Positions 9,196 through 17,511 of a stretch of DNA of 64,000 nucleotides are shown here, piece after piece (the first letter of the stretch is position 1; every line of letters begins with the position of its first letter). The DNA is from Glaciecola sp. 33A (GTDB lineage: Bacteria; Pseudomonadota; Gammaproteobacteria; Enterobacterales; Alteromonadaceae): contig NZ_PJAR01000037.1 in assembly GCF_002836745.1 (NCBI RefSeq), positions 124,001-188,000 of the forward strand. Reading direction: 5' to 3'. The translations under genes and the position numbers were made by a program. The notes beneath the pieces are model-generated. The model saw only the letters and a list, made by a program, of their open reading frames with translations, was not told where the DNA came from and did no database searches.

Positions 9196-11682
9196 TTAGA
9201 ACGCATAACTAACACCGGCACCATAAGTAGCAGGTGCGCCCACTAGACGGGAGCCGCCGTTAAGTTCAAGGAAGTAAACTTCGTCGGTAATATTGCGTCC
9301 ATAGGCGTATAGGTTTAAGCCGTTAGCCAAGGTTAAATCCACTCTTACACCCAGTAATTCATAAGATGGTGCGGTGTTGCCTTCACCAGCGTTGAGACGG
9401 TTCGATTCCTCACCGTGATAACTGTAATTAATACGCGCATTCACCGTGATGTTGTTTCTTAGTGATGTTTGATAATTTAGCGCCGCGGTTTGGCTCCACT
9501 CTGGTGAGCCGGGCAGTGGATCGCCAATCGTATTGATAACGTCATTTACCCGATTTGAAGAGAATTCGGTGATTTCAGTATCCAAATAGGTGCCCGCAGT
9601 ATTAAAAGTCACTTTATAACCACTTGTTTCATATAAGGTCAGTGCGATAGATGCCTCAGCTCCGCGCACTGTTGCCTCGCCCACGTTTGTTCTCCCGTTG
9701 GTGTCATTTGATAGCCTAGCTGTGGCCTGAAGTTCCTCAAAATCATAAGAAAAGAGGTCAAACGTTAAGTTAAGCCGGTCGGTAACAAAACGTGCGCCGG
9801 CTTCATACGCAAGCACTTGTTCTGATTCAAACGGGAATGTTTCTTCTTCTGAAAAGATTGAAGTACCGTCAAAGCCACCGCCACGATAAGCATTGCTCAC
9901 CGATGTAAATACGTTAAAGTTATCATTCACAAAATATTGAAGAGCTAACTTTCCTGATATATTACTGTCTTCAAATTCACGATCCCACGAAAAATTTGCT
10001 TTGGTATTAAAGGTTGTTTCAAATACAGATAATCCCCACGGATCGGAATCGATGTTTTGACCGCGAAACTTAGCGCTATCTTTGGTGTAACGCAGGCCAC
10101 CCGTGACGACCAAATCGTTTGAGATGTTCCAATCAAGGTTACCAAAGGTGGCAACACTGGTTCGGCGTTGGTTATAAGGCGAACTGTATTGAGACAACAC
10201 GGCATAGCTCGTCCAGTTGCTAGTAAAATCTACTGAGTCGTTAATAAAAAACGCCCCCGCAATCCAGTCAAACTCACCACCTGTTGAATCACTTAAGCGA
10301 ATTTCTAATGAGGTTTGGTCAAGCTTATCGTCAAAGTTGTATTGAAAACGTGGGAATGAAGTACCGTCGCCATTACCGCTAACATTGCGCTCACTATTTT
10401 GTAATGCGAACAGAATATCTAAGTTCAAGTTGAGATTTACCTGATGGTTAAAATCACCTGAAAATCCACTTACATCAATTTCATGGGAGTAATATTCACT
10501 CGCATAAAATTCATAAGGGTCGCTGTTTTCACCTGCGTTACGTGAGGGGTTGTCATCTGCAAAAGCCACGCGATCATATTGGCGGGTATCCCCCCTATCT
10601 TGGCTGACGAAATAACGCAATGTCAGTGACGTCACATCAGTAAAGTCGTAAACGCCAGTGCCACGAAAAGCAAATAAGTTTGCGTCACCAAAACCATCGC
10701 GCTTACCTGGGTCAGCTACAGGCGGCACAATACCTTCAGCACCTTCGGGTACAAATCCGGCAAAACTACCTGCTCCGGCACCATCCATAAAGCCGCCACC
10801 TTGTTTTATTAATACTGCAACGCGAATACCTAGGCTATCTGAGACAGGACCGCCAACCGCAGCGCTACCAGAAACAAAGTCGTAAGACCCATATTCAATA
10901 TCTGCATAGCCGTTTAAACTGTCACCGGGGGCACGTGTAATGGCATTAATTGTGCCGGCAGTTGTGTTGCGGCCATATAGGGTACCTTGAGGGCCCTTAA
11001 GTACCTCGATGCGCTCTAAATCAAAAAGCGGCATGCTCAAGTAAGCATTAGAGGTCTGGTAAACACCATCTACATGCAACGCCACCGAAGGATTACCATT
11101 GGGTTTGTAGTCATCCGCACCACCAATGCCGCGAATAGTGATAAAACTATTTTCAGGGCCACCAAAGGCTGAGTTAATTGAAACGCCCGATAGGCTGCCA
11201 ATTAAGTCTGTGAAATCGCTTACTCCGAGGGCCTTTAATTCATCGCCGCCTAAGACAGATATTGCAACAGGCGTATCTTGCAAGCTGCTTTCTCGCTTTA
11301 GTCCAGTCACGAGCACTTCATCCATAGGTGCTTGATAATCTGATGCTCGTTTTATGCTTGACGAAATAATATCGGCTTTTTTAATAATAATGGCGCCACT
11401 AGGCTGTTTGTGCGCTTTCAATCCGCTGCCTTCAATTAATTGCTCGACCGCTTCAATAGCTGACAATTTACCGGTAGTGGCCATGGCTATTTTGCCTTCA
11501 ACAAGGCGGCTAGGGGCAATGATCACAACACCCGTTTGCTCAGAAAGTTTATTCAAAGCTTGCCCAAGCGGTTGAATAGCGATATTAACCTCGGCTTGCT
11601 GTGCGAAAACGTGAAGCGGCGTAAGGCAGGTAAATACCCCGGCAAATAGGGCTAATTTGATTGAACGACTCAATTTTTTCAT
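9196..11682 (-). CDS. TonB-dependent receptor with N-terminal STN signalling domain
   Basis: This is an 828-residue outer-membrane transducer. After a signal peptide (FAGVFTCLTPLHVFAQQ), residues about 30-105 form a secretin/TonB short N-terminal (STN) domain (FNIAIQPL-type start, LSEQTGVVIIAPSRLVEGKI, ALxQLLEGSGL-type end). A TonB box (DEVLVTG) and plug (LQDTPVAISVLGGDEL; LKGPQGTLYGRNTTAGTINA) follow, and then a barrel ending in GAGVSYAF. The STN domain is the part that contacts FecR-type anti-sigma regulators, and the fecI and fecR-like genes lie immediately upstream. The receptor therefore probably senses and imports its own inducer. The plug and barrel resemble the broad iron-complex/organic-substrate receptor group; the ligand is unknown. 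Confidence 0.9.
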   Translation of the reverse strand: MKKLSRSIKLALFAGVFTCLTPLHVFAQQAEVNIAIQPLGQALNKLSEQTGVVIIAPSRLVEGKIAMATTGKLSAIEAVEQLIEGSGLKAHKQPSGAIIIKKADIISSSIKRASDYQAPMDEVLVTGLKRESSLQDTPVAISVLGGDELKALGVSDFTDLIGSLSGVSINSAFGGPENSFITIRGIGGADDYKPNGNPSVALHVDGVYQTSNAYLSMPLFDLERIEVLKGPQGTLYGRNTTAGTINAITRAPGDSLNGYADIEYGSYDFVSGSAAVGGPVSDSLGIRVAVLIKQGGGFMDGAGAGSFAGFVPEGAEGIVPPVADPGKRDGFGDANLFAFRGTGVYDFTDVTSLTLRYFVSQDRGDTRQYDRVAFADDNPSRNAGENSDPYEFYASEYYSHEIDVSGFSGDFNHQVNLNLNLDILFALQNSERNVSGNGDGTSFPRFQYNFDDKLDQTSLEIRLSDSTGGEFDWIAGAFFINDSVDFTSNWTSYAVLSQYSSPYNQRRTSVATFGNLDWNISNDLVVTGGLRYTKDSAKFRGQNIDSDPWGLSVFETTFNTKANFSWDREFEDSNISGKLALQYFVNDNFNVFTSVSNAYRGGGFDGTSIFSEEETFPFESEQVLAYEAGARFVTDRLNLTFDLFSYDFEELQATARLSNDTNGRTNVGEATVRGAEASIALTLYETSGYKVTFNTAGTYLDTEITEFSSNRVNDVINTIGDPLPGSPEWSQTAALNYQTSLRNNITVNARINYSYHGEESNRLNAGEGNTAPSYELLGVRVDLTLANGLNLYAYGRNITDEVYFLELNGGSRLVGAPATYGAGVSYAF

Positions 11683-11825
11683 AACGTATATTCCAATAGA
11701 TTAATGTGGGTTCGTCATAAGAGTCATATTGGCGTCAATTTTTTCAGTGTGTGTGACGGTTTCACAAAACCTTCACACAACAGCCCTTTTCTATTCAGTG
11801 AAATCACACTCCTCAACATTAGGGC

Positions 11826-12914
11826 TCACTGTTTAGTCAGCACCTTGCGCTCGTTCTCTTCGATCAAGATAATCGGATAGGCTGCGGCTAATCCATCGAG
11901 TGCTTGATCTATTTGATCAAAGGTAAAAGAGGCCGTAATCGCTAAGTCGTTAATGCTCTCGTCTAATATTACAACCGGCTTTTTAGCGTAGCGGTTTATA
12001 TCAATAACCACGGTCTTTAAGGGGATATCATCGTAAATGAGGCGCCCACTGAGCCAAGAGAACTCTGTTTCATTGTTAAATTGAGTGACCTCTGTGATAA
12101 ACGTTCCGTTGAAGGCCGCACGGACTTGTTCGTTGGCGCGCAACTGCAACATCTGTTCATCTGTTGTGCCCTGTTCAGGTAAATCTACTACCTCAACTAA
12201 ACCTCGTTGCACCGACACTTTGATTGCATTGTCTGCGCTATGCTTTACCGCAAACGCGGTGCCGCGCACACGCACTTGCAGATGTTCAGCGGTAACTAAG
12301 AATAAGCGACTAGGGTCATGACTAACGTCAAAATAGGCACCACCTTTTTGCAGAATAATGCGCCGAGTATCTTGACTTATATCGACTAAAATACTTGAAT
12401 TTCCTGCTAGTATTACATCCGAGCCGTCACTCAAAGTAATACTACGATTTTGGCCAATGGGTGAATTAAACGCGATTGCGGGAGGCGTTATTTCAAGTGT
12501 CCTTGGGCTGTGGTAAATAGCAGTGACCGCTATTAAGATAACACTAGCCGCCATACTGCTTAACCACATTGGCGATGTTGCTAAGCGGTGTTTGAATTTG
12601 GGTTTAGGCTTTGGTGTCAGCACAATGACCGGATCTCGATCCACTTGTTGTTCTAACCAGTCCACCGCAGAATCCGTCATGCCAATCGCTTTCCAAACCT
12701 GCAGGCTATACCTAAATGCGTGTACATTTGCCTCATTGCTATTGAGCCATAAAATAAATTTCTTGCGCTTTTTAGCGTCGCTGTTGCCGGCATATAACTC
12801 AGTTAACCATTTTCTTGCTTGAGCTTGAGGAGTGTCTTGAGCCTCTTGGCACTCTTTATTTTTCCTAGCCTCATCAATCGTAAATTCATTCATTTTGTGG
12901 GTCATAATTTCCAC
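11826..12914 (-). CDS. FecR-like anti-sigma / sigma-regulator protein
   Basis: This is a 362-residue inner-membrane regulator. The cytoplasmic N-terminus has the FecR-type motif ARKWLTELYAG...FILWLNSNEANVHAF, followed by one transmembrane helix at about 113-131 (MWLSSMAASVILIAVTAIYH). The periplasmic FecR domain includes GQNRSITLSDGSDVILAGNS and VRGTAFAVKH. The C-terminal part (about 290-355) resembles an STN-like fold that meets the receptor's STN domain. It transmits the signal from the receptor to the sigma factor. Its gene overlaps the end of the sigma gene by 13 bp, and the STN receptor follows downstream. The first ATG is adopted, but the Met at residue 4 or 7 is also possible. Confidence 0.88.
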   Translation of the reverse strand: MEIMTHKMNEFTIDEARKNKECQEAQDTPQAQARKWLTELYAGNSDAKKRKKFILWLNSNEANVHAFRYSLQVWKAIGMTDSAVDWLEQQVDRDPVIVLTPKPKPKFKHRLATSPMWLSSMAASVILIAVTAIYHSPRTLEITPPAIAFNSPIGQNRSITLSDGSDVILAGNSSILVDISQDTRRIILQKGGAYFDVSHDPSRLFLVTAEHLQVRVRGTAFAVKHSADNAIKVSVQRGLVEVVDLPEQGTTDEQMLQLRANEQVRAAFNGTFITEVTQFNNETEFSWLSGRLIYDDIPLKTVVIDINRYAKKPVVILDESINDLAITASFTFDQIDQALDGLAAAYPIILIEENERKVLTKQ

Positions 12915-13591
12915 TCGTTTGTGTTGTTTTCAGGGAGTGAAAGGTCAGGTTCGTTGACGGAGTCTTCAGCGCTGACACTTGTGCCTTGGACTTGTTTGTC
13001 GATGCTTTCTAAAATCGCCATTGCTTCATTCAGTTGACGGCATATATCAGCAATGCTCCATCCTGTTTGGGCAGATATTTGCGCGTAAGTTTGTCCTTTA
13101 ATTCGGACGTACATCAAAACATCACGTTGTTTGCTGCTAAGTTTGTCAATTGCTTTTTGCATGGCGGTAAGACGTTGCTCGCCTTGTAAGATGGTTTCGG
13201 GGCATATCTCGTTTAATTGACCATCTTCGGGGTCTATTTGTTCTGTAATAAATTCTCGAACTTTACACAGTTTGCCGATCGACTTTAGGGTGATATTTAT
13301 GGCTATCTTTATTATGTATGCTTTGGGATTTTTAACCTCTGTCGTGTTTTTCATTTGGGCAAATTGACTAAAGGCCTCTTGAGCCACATCTTCAGGCTCT
13401 GGAGGACCCGAGCCATAACTTTTGTGTAGCAAACGACACACATCAAGCCAATGGTCACGGAATAGGGTATCAATTGATTGACTATCAGAAAGTTTATTCT
13501 TGCTTGCTTGTGTGTGAAATGACTCAGTAGCACTTTTCTTAATGTAAGGTGCAACAAAAGATAGCTGATCTTGGTGCAACGGTTTATTCAT
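12902..13591 (-). CDS. ECF (FecI-type) RNA polymerase sigma factor
   Basis: This is a 229-residue extracytoplasmic-function sigma factor. Region 2 is visible at about 42-100 (IDTLFRDHWLDVCRLL, PEDVAQEAFSQFAQM, NPKAYIIKIAINI) and region 4 at about 150-200 (KLSSKQRDVLMYVRIKGQTY, AQISAQTGWSIADICRQLNEAM). It is longer than usual because of about 40 extra N-terminal and about 30 C-terminal acidic residues. It heads a unit with the FecR-like and STN receptor genes, the standard layout for cell-surface signalling. It should direct transcription of the receptor and possibly the phosphatase. A Fur-like site about 180 bp upstream could add iron control but is closer to the azurin gene. Confidence 0.9.
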   Translation of the reverse strand: MNKPLHQDQLSFVAPYIKKSATESFHTQASKNKLSDSQSIDTLFRDHWLDVCRLLHKSYGSGPPEPEDVAQEAFSQFAQMKNTTEVKNPKAYIIKIAINITLKSIGKLCKVREFITEQIDPEDGQLNEICPETILQGEQRLTAMQKAIDKLSSKQRDVLMYVRIKGQTYAQISAQTGWSIADICRQLNEAMAILESIDKQVQGTSVSAEDSVNEPDLSLPENNTNEWKL

Positions 13592-13768
13592 TAATATTGA
13601 CTCGGCGAAAATTGAAACTCAATTCTTAACCTTACTACTCTTTCTAATCAGAAATATGACGGTTATGCCATCAATTACAAACATAATAAAAAATTCATAT
13701 TTCCCGCTCAACCTATTTTTATATTATTTTTTAAAGTCTATGTGTGATCAGGCTATTAAATTAACCGT

Positions 13769-13793
13769 AATGATAATTGTTACTATTTGTATT
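13769..13793. promoter_or_regulatory. Fur-box-like site between fecI-type sigma and azurin genes
   Basis: The stretch around TAATGATAATTGTTACTATT matches the Fur consensus reasonably well. It lies about 50 bp before the azurin start and about 180 bp before the divergent sigma gene. Its position fits azurin regulation best; control of both is possible. Confidence 0.6.
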
Positions 13794-13841
13794 TAAGTGA
13801 TTTTAATGTCACACTTCGTTTTTTGAATAAAGGTTAGAACA

Positions 13842-14294
13842 ATGAAATTTTTATACTGTGGTTGTTTGCTGCTAATACTCATTCCCTCAAACGTATATGC
13901 AGACTCCTGCAACATTGAAGTTAAAGTAGGTGACAATATGAATTTTGTTCCTACAGCACTTGAAGTGTCAGCGACGGCCTGCAAAACAGTTACGATTAAT
14001 TTAACCCACACAGGCACATTTCCTCGCAATGCGATGGGCCATAACTGGGTGCTTTCTACTACCGAAAATGCTCAAGCCACAGCACAAGATGGCTGGAGTG
14101 CTGGACTTGAAAATCAATATTTGAAATCAGGTGACCCCAGAGTAATTGCTAGTACAAAAATTATTGGAGGAGGCGAAGGTGACAGTGTTTCATTCAATCT
14201 TAGTGATCTGAAAGTAGGAGGCGACTATACCTTTTTCTGTTCCTTTGTAGGACATTTTGCAATGATGCAGGGAAAATTCACAATAATTGAGTAG
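13842..14294 (+). CDS. azu: azurin, periplasmic blue-copper electron carrier
   Basis: This is a 150-residue secreted cupredoxin. A 20-residue signal peptide ends in VYADS. The mature protein begins with the disulphide cysteine region (SCNIEVKVGDNMNF) typical of azurin. Copper ligands are visible: His67 in MGHNWV, then Cys133, His138 and Met142 in FFCSFVGHFAMM with the normal Cys-x4-His-x3-Met spacing. A good AAAGG ribosome site precedes the ATG. The Fur-like site upstream suggests higher expression when iron is scarce. A role as copper-based substitute for an iron-containing cytochrome is inferred from that. Confidence 0.93.
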   Translation: MKFLYCGCLLLILIPSNVYADSCNIEVKVGDNMNFVPTALEVSATACKTVTINLTHTGTFPRNAMGHNWVLSTTENAQATAQDGWSAGLENQYLKSGDPRVIASTKIIGGGEGDSVSFNLSDLKVGGDYTFFCSFVGHFAMMQGKFTIIE

Positions 14295-14304
14295 GCAGAT
14301 GAGA

Positions 14305-14327
14305 CGGCAGAACGACAAGGTCTGCCG
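14305..14327. terminator. weak hairpin after azurin
   Basis: CGGCAGA and TCTGCCG form a 7-bp GC-rich stem with a nine-base loop, starting 11 bp after the azurin stop codon. No T tract follows, so an intrinsic terminator is only a guess. Nothing coding was seen between here and the Fur palindrome at 14545. Confidence 0.3.
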
Positions 14328-14544
14328 GTCGAGTATCATAATATTACCTCTACACATCCAGCTAGGTCTGACTTAAATTAGTATCTGTCGGCGATGGAAA
14401 AGACCTTTAAAGCAAACCTTTGACTGGCAGTCGTGAGCTCTGCAGGACAGTCTCTATTTCCATATGTAGGCGCGTATAGGCAAAATAATTTACGTTATTT
14501 TACAGGGCGCGTAGTTCAATAAATAACCATAATAATAGACTAGT

Positions 14545-14595
14545 GTAAAACCATATAAATACAAATGATTATCATTTGCATTTATATGGTTTTAC
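14545..14595. promoter_or_regulatory. 51-bp near-perfect palindrome centred on a Fur box
   Basis: The two 25-base halves are reverse complements at 24 of 25 positions around a single central T at 14570. The central portion AAATGATTATCATTTGCATT is a strong Fur box; the arms extend to GTAAAACCATATAAAT and its complement. It lies about 50 bp before the start codon at 14646. A Fur operator needs only about 19-23 bp, so the extra symmetry is unexplained: it could be a double operator or a cruciform/hairpin element. Confidence 0.85.
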
Positions 14596-14645
14596 GTTAC
14601 TATGTTAGTAGCTCATTTTTGCTATACAGTTATTGGAGAGATTAC

Positions 14646-15149
14646 ATGGAACAGGATAAAAATATTAATCAAGATCCACGTTTTACCACTTGGAAGCGCC
14701 ATACTTTAGCAGGTAATTTATATTTCGAAAAAAAACAAATTACGCGTTCTATTGAGCATTATGAAATAGCGATTTGCGAAGCGATTATACTTATCAATAT
14801 GCTCAATTCAGGAAGAGCAGCTGTTGCTGCACTGCTCGCTAGTTTTCATAATTTAGCTGAATTATATGCCCAACAAGACGAACATAACTTAAGTGAAAAC
14901 GAGTTAGCTAAAGCGCACAATATTATTAATGCGCTATTGCTCAACGAGCAATCTGACACGCAAGAAGAGGCATTAAGATGGGGTAAGTGCAGAGCCAAGG
15001 TTGCCTTACTAAGATTTAGACAACTGCACCACAATACCATCTCACAAAACAGTCAGGGTCAGCTCAACAGTTCAAGCACTAAACAGTCAAATCAATCTCT
15101 ACTGCAAAGACTTTACAGTTCATTTAACAACAATAAGGAACCATTATGA
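14646..15149 (+). CDS. DUF2753-like small TPR-type protein
   Basis: This is a 167-residue cytoplasmic helical protein. The opening TTWKRHTLAGNLYFEKKQIT and RSIEHYEIAICEA, and later SFHNLAELYAQQDEHNLSEN, recall the DUF2753 family of vibrios (a WxKHTLLAD...ILHYQQAL pattern), which looks like one or two TPR units; this is from memory and not searched. An upstream Met at 14565 lies inside the Fur palindrome. The start at 14646 is preferred because GGAGAG lies just before it. The stop codon overlaps the start of the Ni-SOD-like gene (ATGA), so the two are translationally coupled and Fur-controlled together. Function unknown; a chaperone or assembly role for its partner is a possibility only. Confidence 0.7.
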   Translation: MEQDKNINQDPRFTTWKRHTLAGNLYFEKKQITRSIEHYEIAICEAIILINMLNSGRAAVAALLASFHNLAELYAQQDEHNLSENELAKAHNIINALLLNEQSDTQEEALRWGKCRAKVALLRFRQLHHNTISQNSQGQLNSSSTKQSNQSLLQRLYSSFNNNKEPL

Positions 15150-15400
15150 TTACGGGCTTATTCAAGGCACTCAACCATACATTTGCAATCCCCACCCCTA
15201 CAGCCAAGTGCGATATTCCGTGTAACATTAATGACCCCATTGTAGCGCAGGTAGCCGGCTTAAGTTTGCAGAGCTTTATAGATTTAATAAAAGAACTAAA
15301 TGATAAACCGCAGCTTACGGCCGCTGACAATTCTCAGCTAAGTAGGTTAACCCGAGAAAAAGATACTCTGCAACTAATGTTAAAAAAGAAATTTGGGTGA
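15146..15400 (+). CDS. short Ni-superoxide-dismutase-like protein
   Basis: An 84-residue ORF has a leader (MITGLFKALNHTFAIPTPTA) followed by KCDIPCNINDPIVAQVAG. This closely follows the N-terminus of nickel superoxide dismutase, where a cleaved leader exposes HCDxPCGxYDP, the nickel hook. The two hook cysteines, the Asp and Pro and the downstream helix pattern (LSLQSFIDLIKELN..., SRLTREKDT) are present. However, His1 is Lys, Gly7 is Asn and Tyr9 is Asn. The protein ends after about 60 mature residues, half the usual ~117, just where the third helix would follow. I see no SodX-type peptidase nearby. It could be a degenerate paralogue, a metal-binding peptide or a regulator. It overlaps the DUF2753-like gene by 4 bp. 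Confidence 0.75.
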   Translation: MITGLFKALNHTFAIPTPTAKCDIPCNINDPIVAQVAGLSLQSFIDLIKELNDKPQLTAADNSQLSRLTREKDTLQLMLKKKFG

Positions 15401-15445
15401 TTTTGATAGCCTATTTTCAGATTCCGCAGGTAAAGCGGGATAGCG

Positions 15446-15841
15446 TTAGTCAGGGTTATTGAGTAAAAAGTAGTTTTTGATGACGAGCAATGTCAATTTG
15501 TATTGCAGATGACGATGCTGCTGCTGCAGTCGAGTGCTGTCGCAGCTTTTTTTCATCAACTGCAGGGGTAAATTAATTTTATCTAGACATAGCATGCGCC
15601 AATTAACTTCAACCGACTCATCGGCAATTGTGTCGTAAAGAAGCTGAAACGCCCTGCTTGCAATGACAAATCTCGCGCTTGAGGCTGTTTTTGCTGCTGC
15701 TAAGTCTGCAATTTGTAAAAGATAAATATTAACTAATGGTGGATTATTGTGCTCTATACCACCACGGATACGGGTTTCAATAATATCTAGTGAGCGCCTC
15801 GGACTTAGTAGGTTCTGTCGATTCTGTGGATATTTGTGCAT
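15446..15841 (-). CDS. hypothetical helical protein at the end of the haem operon
   Basis: This is a 131-residue soluble protein with no signal peptide, preceded by a GAGGGA ribosome site. It follows the HutZ-like gene by 36 bp on the same strand, so it probably belongs to the haem uptake operon. The segment around VNIYLLQIADLAAAKTASSA and ...VNWRMLCLDKI can be aligned loosely with the small protein at 109-462, which also has a Fur-like site. The tail RLQQQHRHLQYKLTLLVIKN is rich in Gln, His and Leu. No family is recognised. Its position suggests a role in iron or haem limitation. Confidence 0.65.
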   Translation of the reverse strand: MHKYPQNRQNLLSPRRSLDIIETRIRGGIEHNNPPLVNIYLLQIADLAAAKTASSARFVIASRAFQLLYDTIADESVEVNWRMLCLDKINLPLQLMKKSCDSTRLQQQHRHLQYKLTLLVIKNYFLLNNPD

Positions 15842-15877
15842 GCTAATTCCCTCATAGCGGTCAGTCGTTTGCGAATG

Positions 15878-16669
15878 TTAAGTTGTACTACTCATGGTTT
15901 CGGCTTTATCGTTGCTGCACTCAGGTTTTTTTCTCGCTTCTTGAGTCAACATAACCATTGCCTGACGTAGGCCATGATCCTTGGTAATCGGCTGCTTAAA
16001 ACAAATAAATCCAATGTGTGTAGCGTCTTTGTCAGTGACTGAATCTGTTGTGCACGAATAATGAAAGCCGTGTTGATAACATGAAAGCATCGTTACTTGA
16101 CCTTGTACTACGGACCGCTGCAACTGGTGCGCAACAATTAACGCTAAAGCATCGCTATGATCTTCATGCATATGCTCTATGGCACCCTGCGCGCTTGCAG
16201 CTAAGTTAAACATATGACTTTGCCAATCGTCTAGGCTAAACCAATAAATTTCGCCAAACCCGCCGATATAACGCAGCCGATCAGTACTAATTAAGTAAAA
16301 CCTAAAATCATGCGCTTGCATATATGATTTCGCTTGCGGAAACACCGCCATATACTGCGCTTGCAATTGAGCGTCAACAGCATCCGCTTGGGCCGTACCT
16401 AAAACGGTGACCCTAGCGCTTGCTTGGCTATCACTTTGCCTGCCATCATAAACACATAAACTCACCTTATTGTGTTTTTGCATATTACGAGAGTGTTGCG
16501 CAATATCAGACGCAAAAACAACTAAGTTGCCTTCTTCCGTCATTAAGAATGGCATAACCGAGCCAAAAGGATAGCCCTGCATAGACACACTATACGTCGA
16601 TAAAACGCCTGTATGCTGGCTTCGCATCAGTACAGCGGCTTGATGAATGTGCTTACTTTTATTACTCAT
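15878..16669 (-). CDS. hutZ: HutZ/HugZ-type haem utilisation protein
   Basis: This is a 263-residue cytoplasmic protein with a pyridoxamine-phosphate-oxidase-like split barrel (about 8-150; MRSQHTGVLSTYSVSMQGYP, RYIGGFGEIYWF) and a C-terminal DUF2470 domain (AIEHMHEDHSDALALIVAH). This architecture is that of HutZ/HugZ, which bind haem and promote iron release; the EHMHEDH stretch carries the histidines expected near the haem site. It lies 62 bp downstream of the haem transporter ATPase gene, and context supports the assignment. The symbol is used in the family sense. Confidence 0.88.
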   Translation of the reverse strand: MSNKSKHIHQAAVLMRSQHTGVLSTYSVSMQGYPFGSVMPFLMTEEGNLVVFASDIAQHSRNMQKHNKVSLCVYDGRQSDSQASARVTVLGTAQADAVDAQLQAQYMAVFPQAKSYMQAHDFRFYLISTDRLRYIGGFGEIYWFSLDDWQSHMFNLAASAQGAIEHMHEDHSDALALIVAHQLQRSVVQGQVTMLSCYQHGFHYSCTTDSVTDKDATHIGFICFKQPITKDHGLRQAMVMLTQEARKKPECSNDKAETMSSTT

Positions 16670-16731
16670 GTGATTTCCTCTTTATAGACCACTTGTTACG
16701 TTCAAGTCCTAACATAGTTTTGTATTGACGC

Positions 16732-17511
16732 TTATACCTGATAAATACTATTTTCTACTGCATCATTGGCCTTATTTAAAATAATTTGACCGTCGGTTTC
16801 AAAGCACGTATCTAATATTGTTTTATTAAATACGGCTTTGCTGCTGCCCTCTGCCAATAATTTACCGTCTTTGATCAATACTAAATTTGTGGCTATATTA
16901 GCGACTGCGTTTATATTATGGTCAATAATAATAACTGTGCCACCCTGTCGCTGAAACGTTTTTAAATGACCATACAACAAACGTGTTTGTTTTATGTCTA
17001 GTGCGCTTGCCGGTTCGTCTAACAATAAGCATTTACCTTGCATGTTAGCACTTTGATAAAGTTGTAAGTAAGCCCTAACAAATTCAATTAGTTGGAGTTC
17101 TCCCCCTGACAAGTATGTTACATCGCGCATCAACAAATGCGCAATTTGAAATTGCTCAGCAAGAGTCAATATCAAGTTTTCTGAGTATTTTTCGGACTCA
17201 GGGTACTGTAGCCTAGCGAGTTGCAAATACTCATATACAAGCATACTAAAAAAGCCCGTTTTTACCTGTGCAATATAGGCACGCATTTTACTCAGTTGAC
17301 TAAGCGAATACTGACTTATCGCCTTGCCGTTAAATCTAACATGGCCCTTTTTTAATGGATACTCACCTAACAAACTCTTAAAAAGGGTTGACTTACCTGC
17401 GCCATTTGCGCCCAAAATAGCCGTAATACTGTTGCTTTCAAACTGCAGTGTTACCTCACTAAGTAGCTGCTGCCTGGCCGCTACAATGGTTATCCCTTCA
17501 ACACTAAACAT
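16732..17511 (-). CDS. hmuV: haem ABC transporter ATP-binding protein
   Basis: This is a 259-residue ATPase with Walker A GANGAGKST, Q-loop region (AYIAQVKTGFF), signature LSGGE, Walker B CLLLDEPASALD and H-loop IIIDHN. It should drive haem import through the neighbouring permease. An upstream in-frame ATG (17538) lies inside the permease gene; the start at 17511 is preferred because AAAAAAGGAA lies at correct spacing. With this start it overlaps the permease gene by 8 bp, so the two are translationally coupled. It differs from siderophore ATPases only by context. Confidence 0.88.
   Translation of the reverse strand: MFSVEGITIVAARQQLLSEVTLQFESNSITAILGANGAGKSTLFKSLLGEYPLKKGHVRFNGKAISQYSLSQLSKMRAYIAQVKTGFFSMLVYEYLQLARLQYPESEKYSENLILTLAEQFQIAHLLMRDVTYLSGGELQLIEFVRAYLQLYQSANMQGKCLLLDEPASALDIKQTRLLYGHLKTFQRQGGTVIIIDHNINAVANIATNLVLIKDGKLLAEGSSKAVFNKTILDTCFETDGQIILNKANDAVENSIYQV

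Noticed and set aside
14545-14595. Palindrome as an intrinsic terminator of azurin
   Set aside because: It is 250 bp past azurin, AT-rich, has no T tract and is centred on a Fur box directly before the next gene.
14565-14645. 27-residue N-terminal extension of the DUF2753-like protein
   Set aside because: These codons fall within the Fur palindrome and promoter, and the Met at 14646 has the ribosome site.
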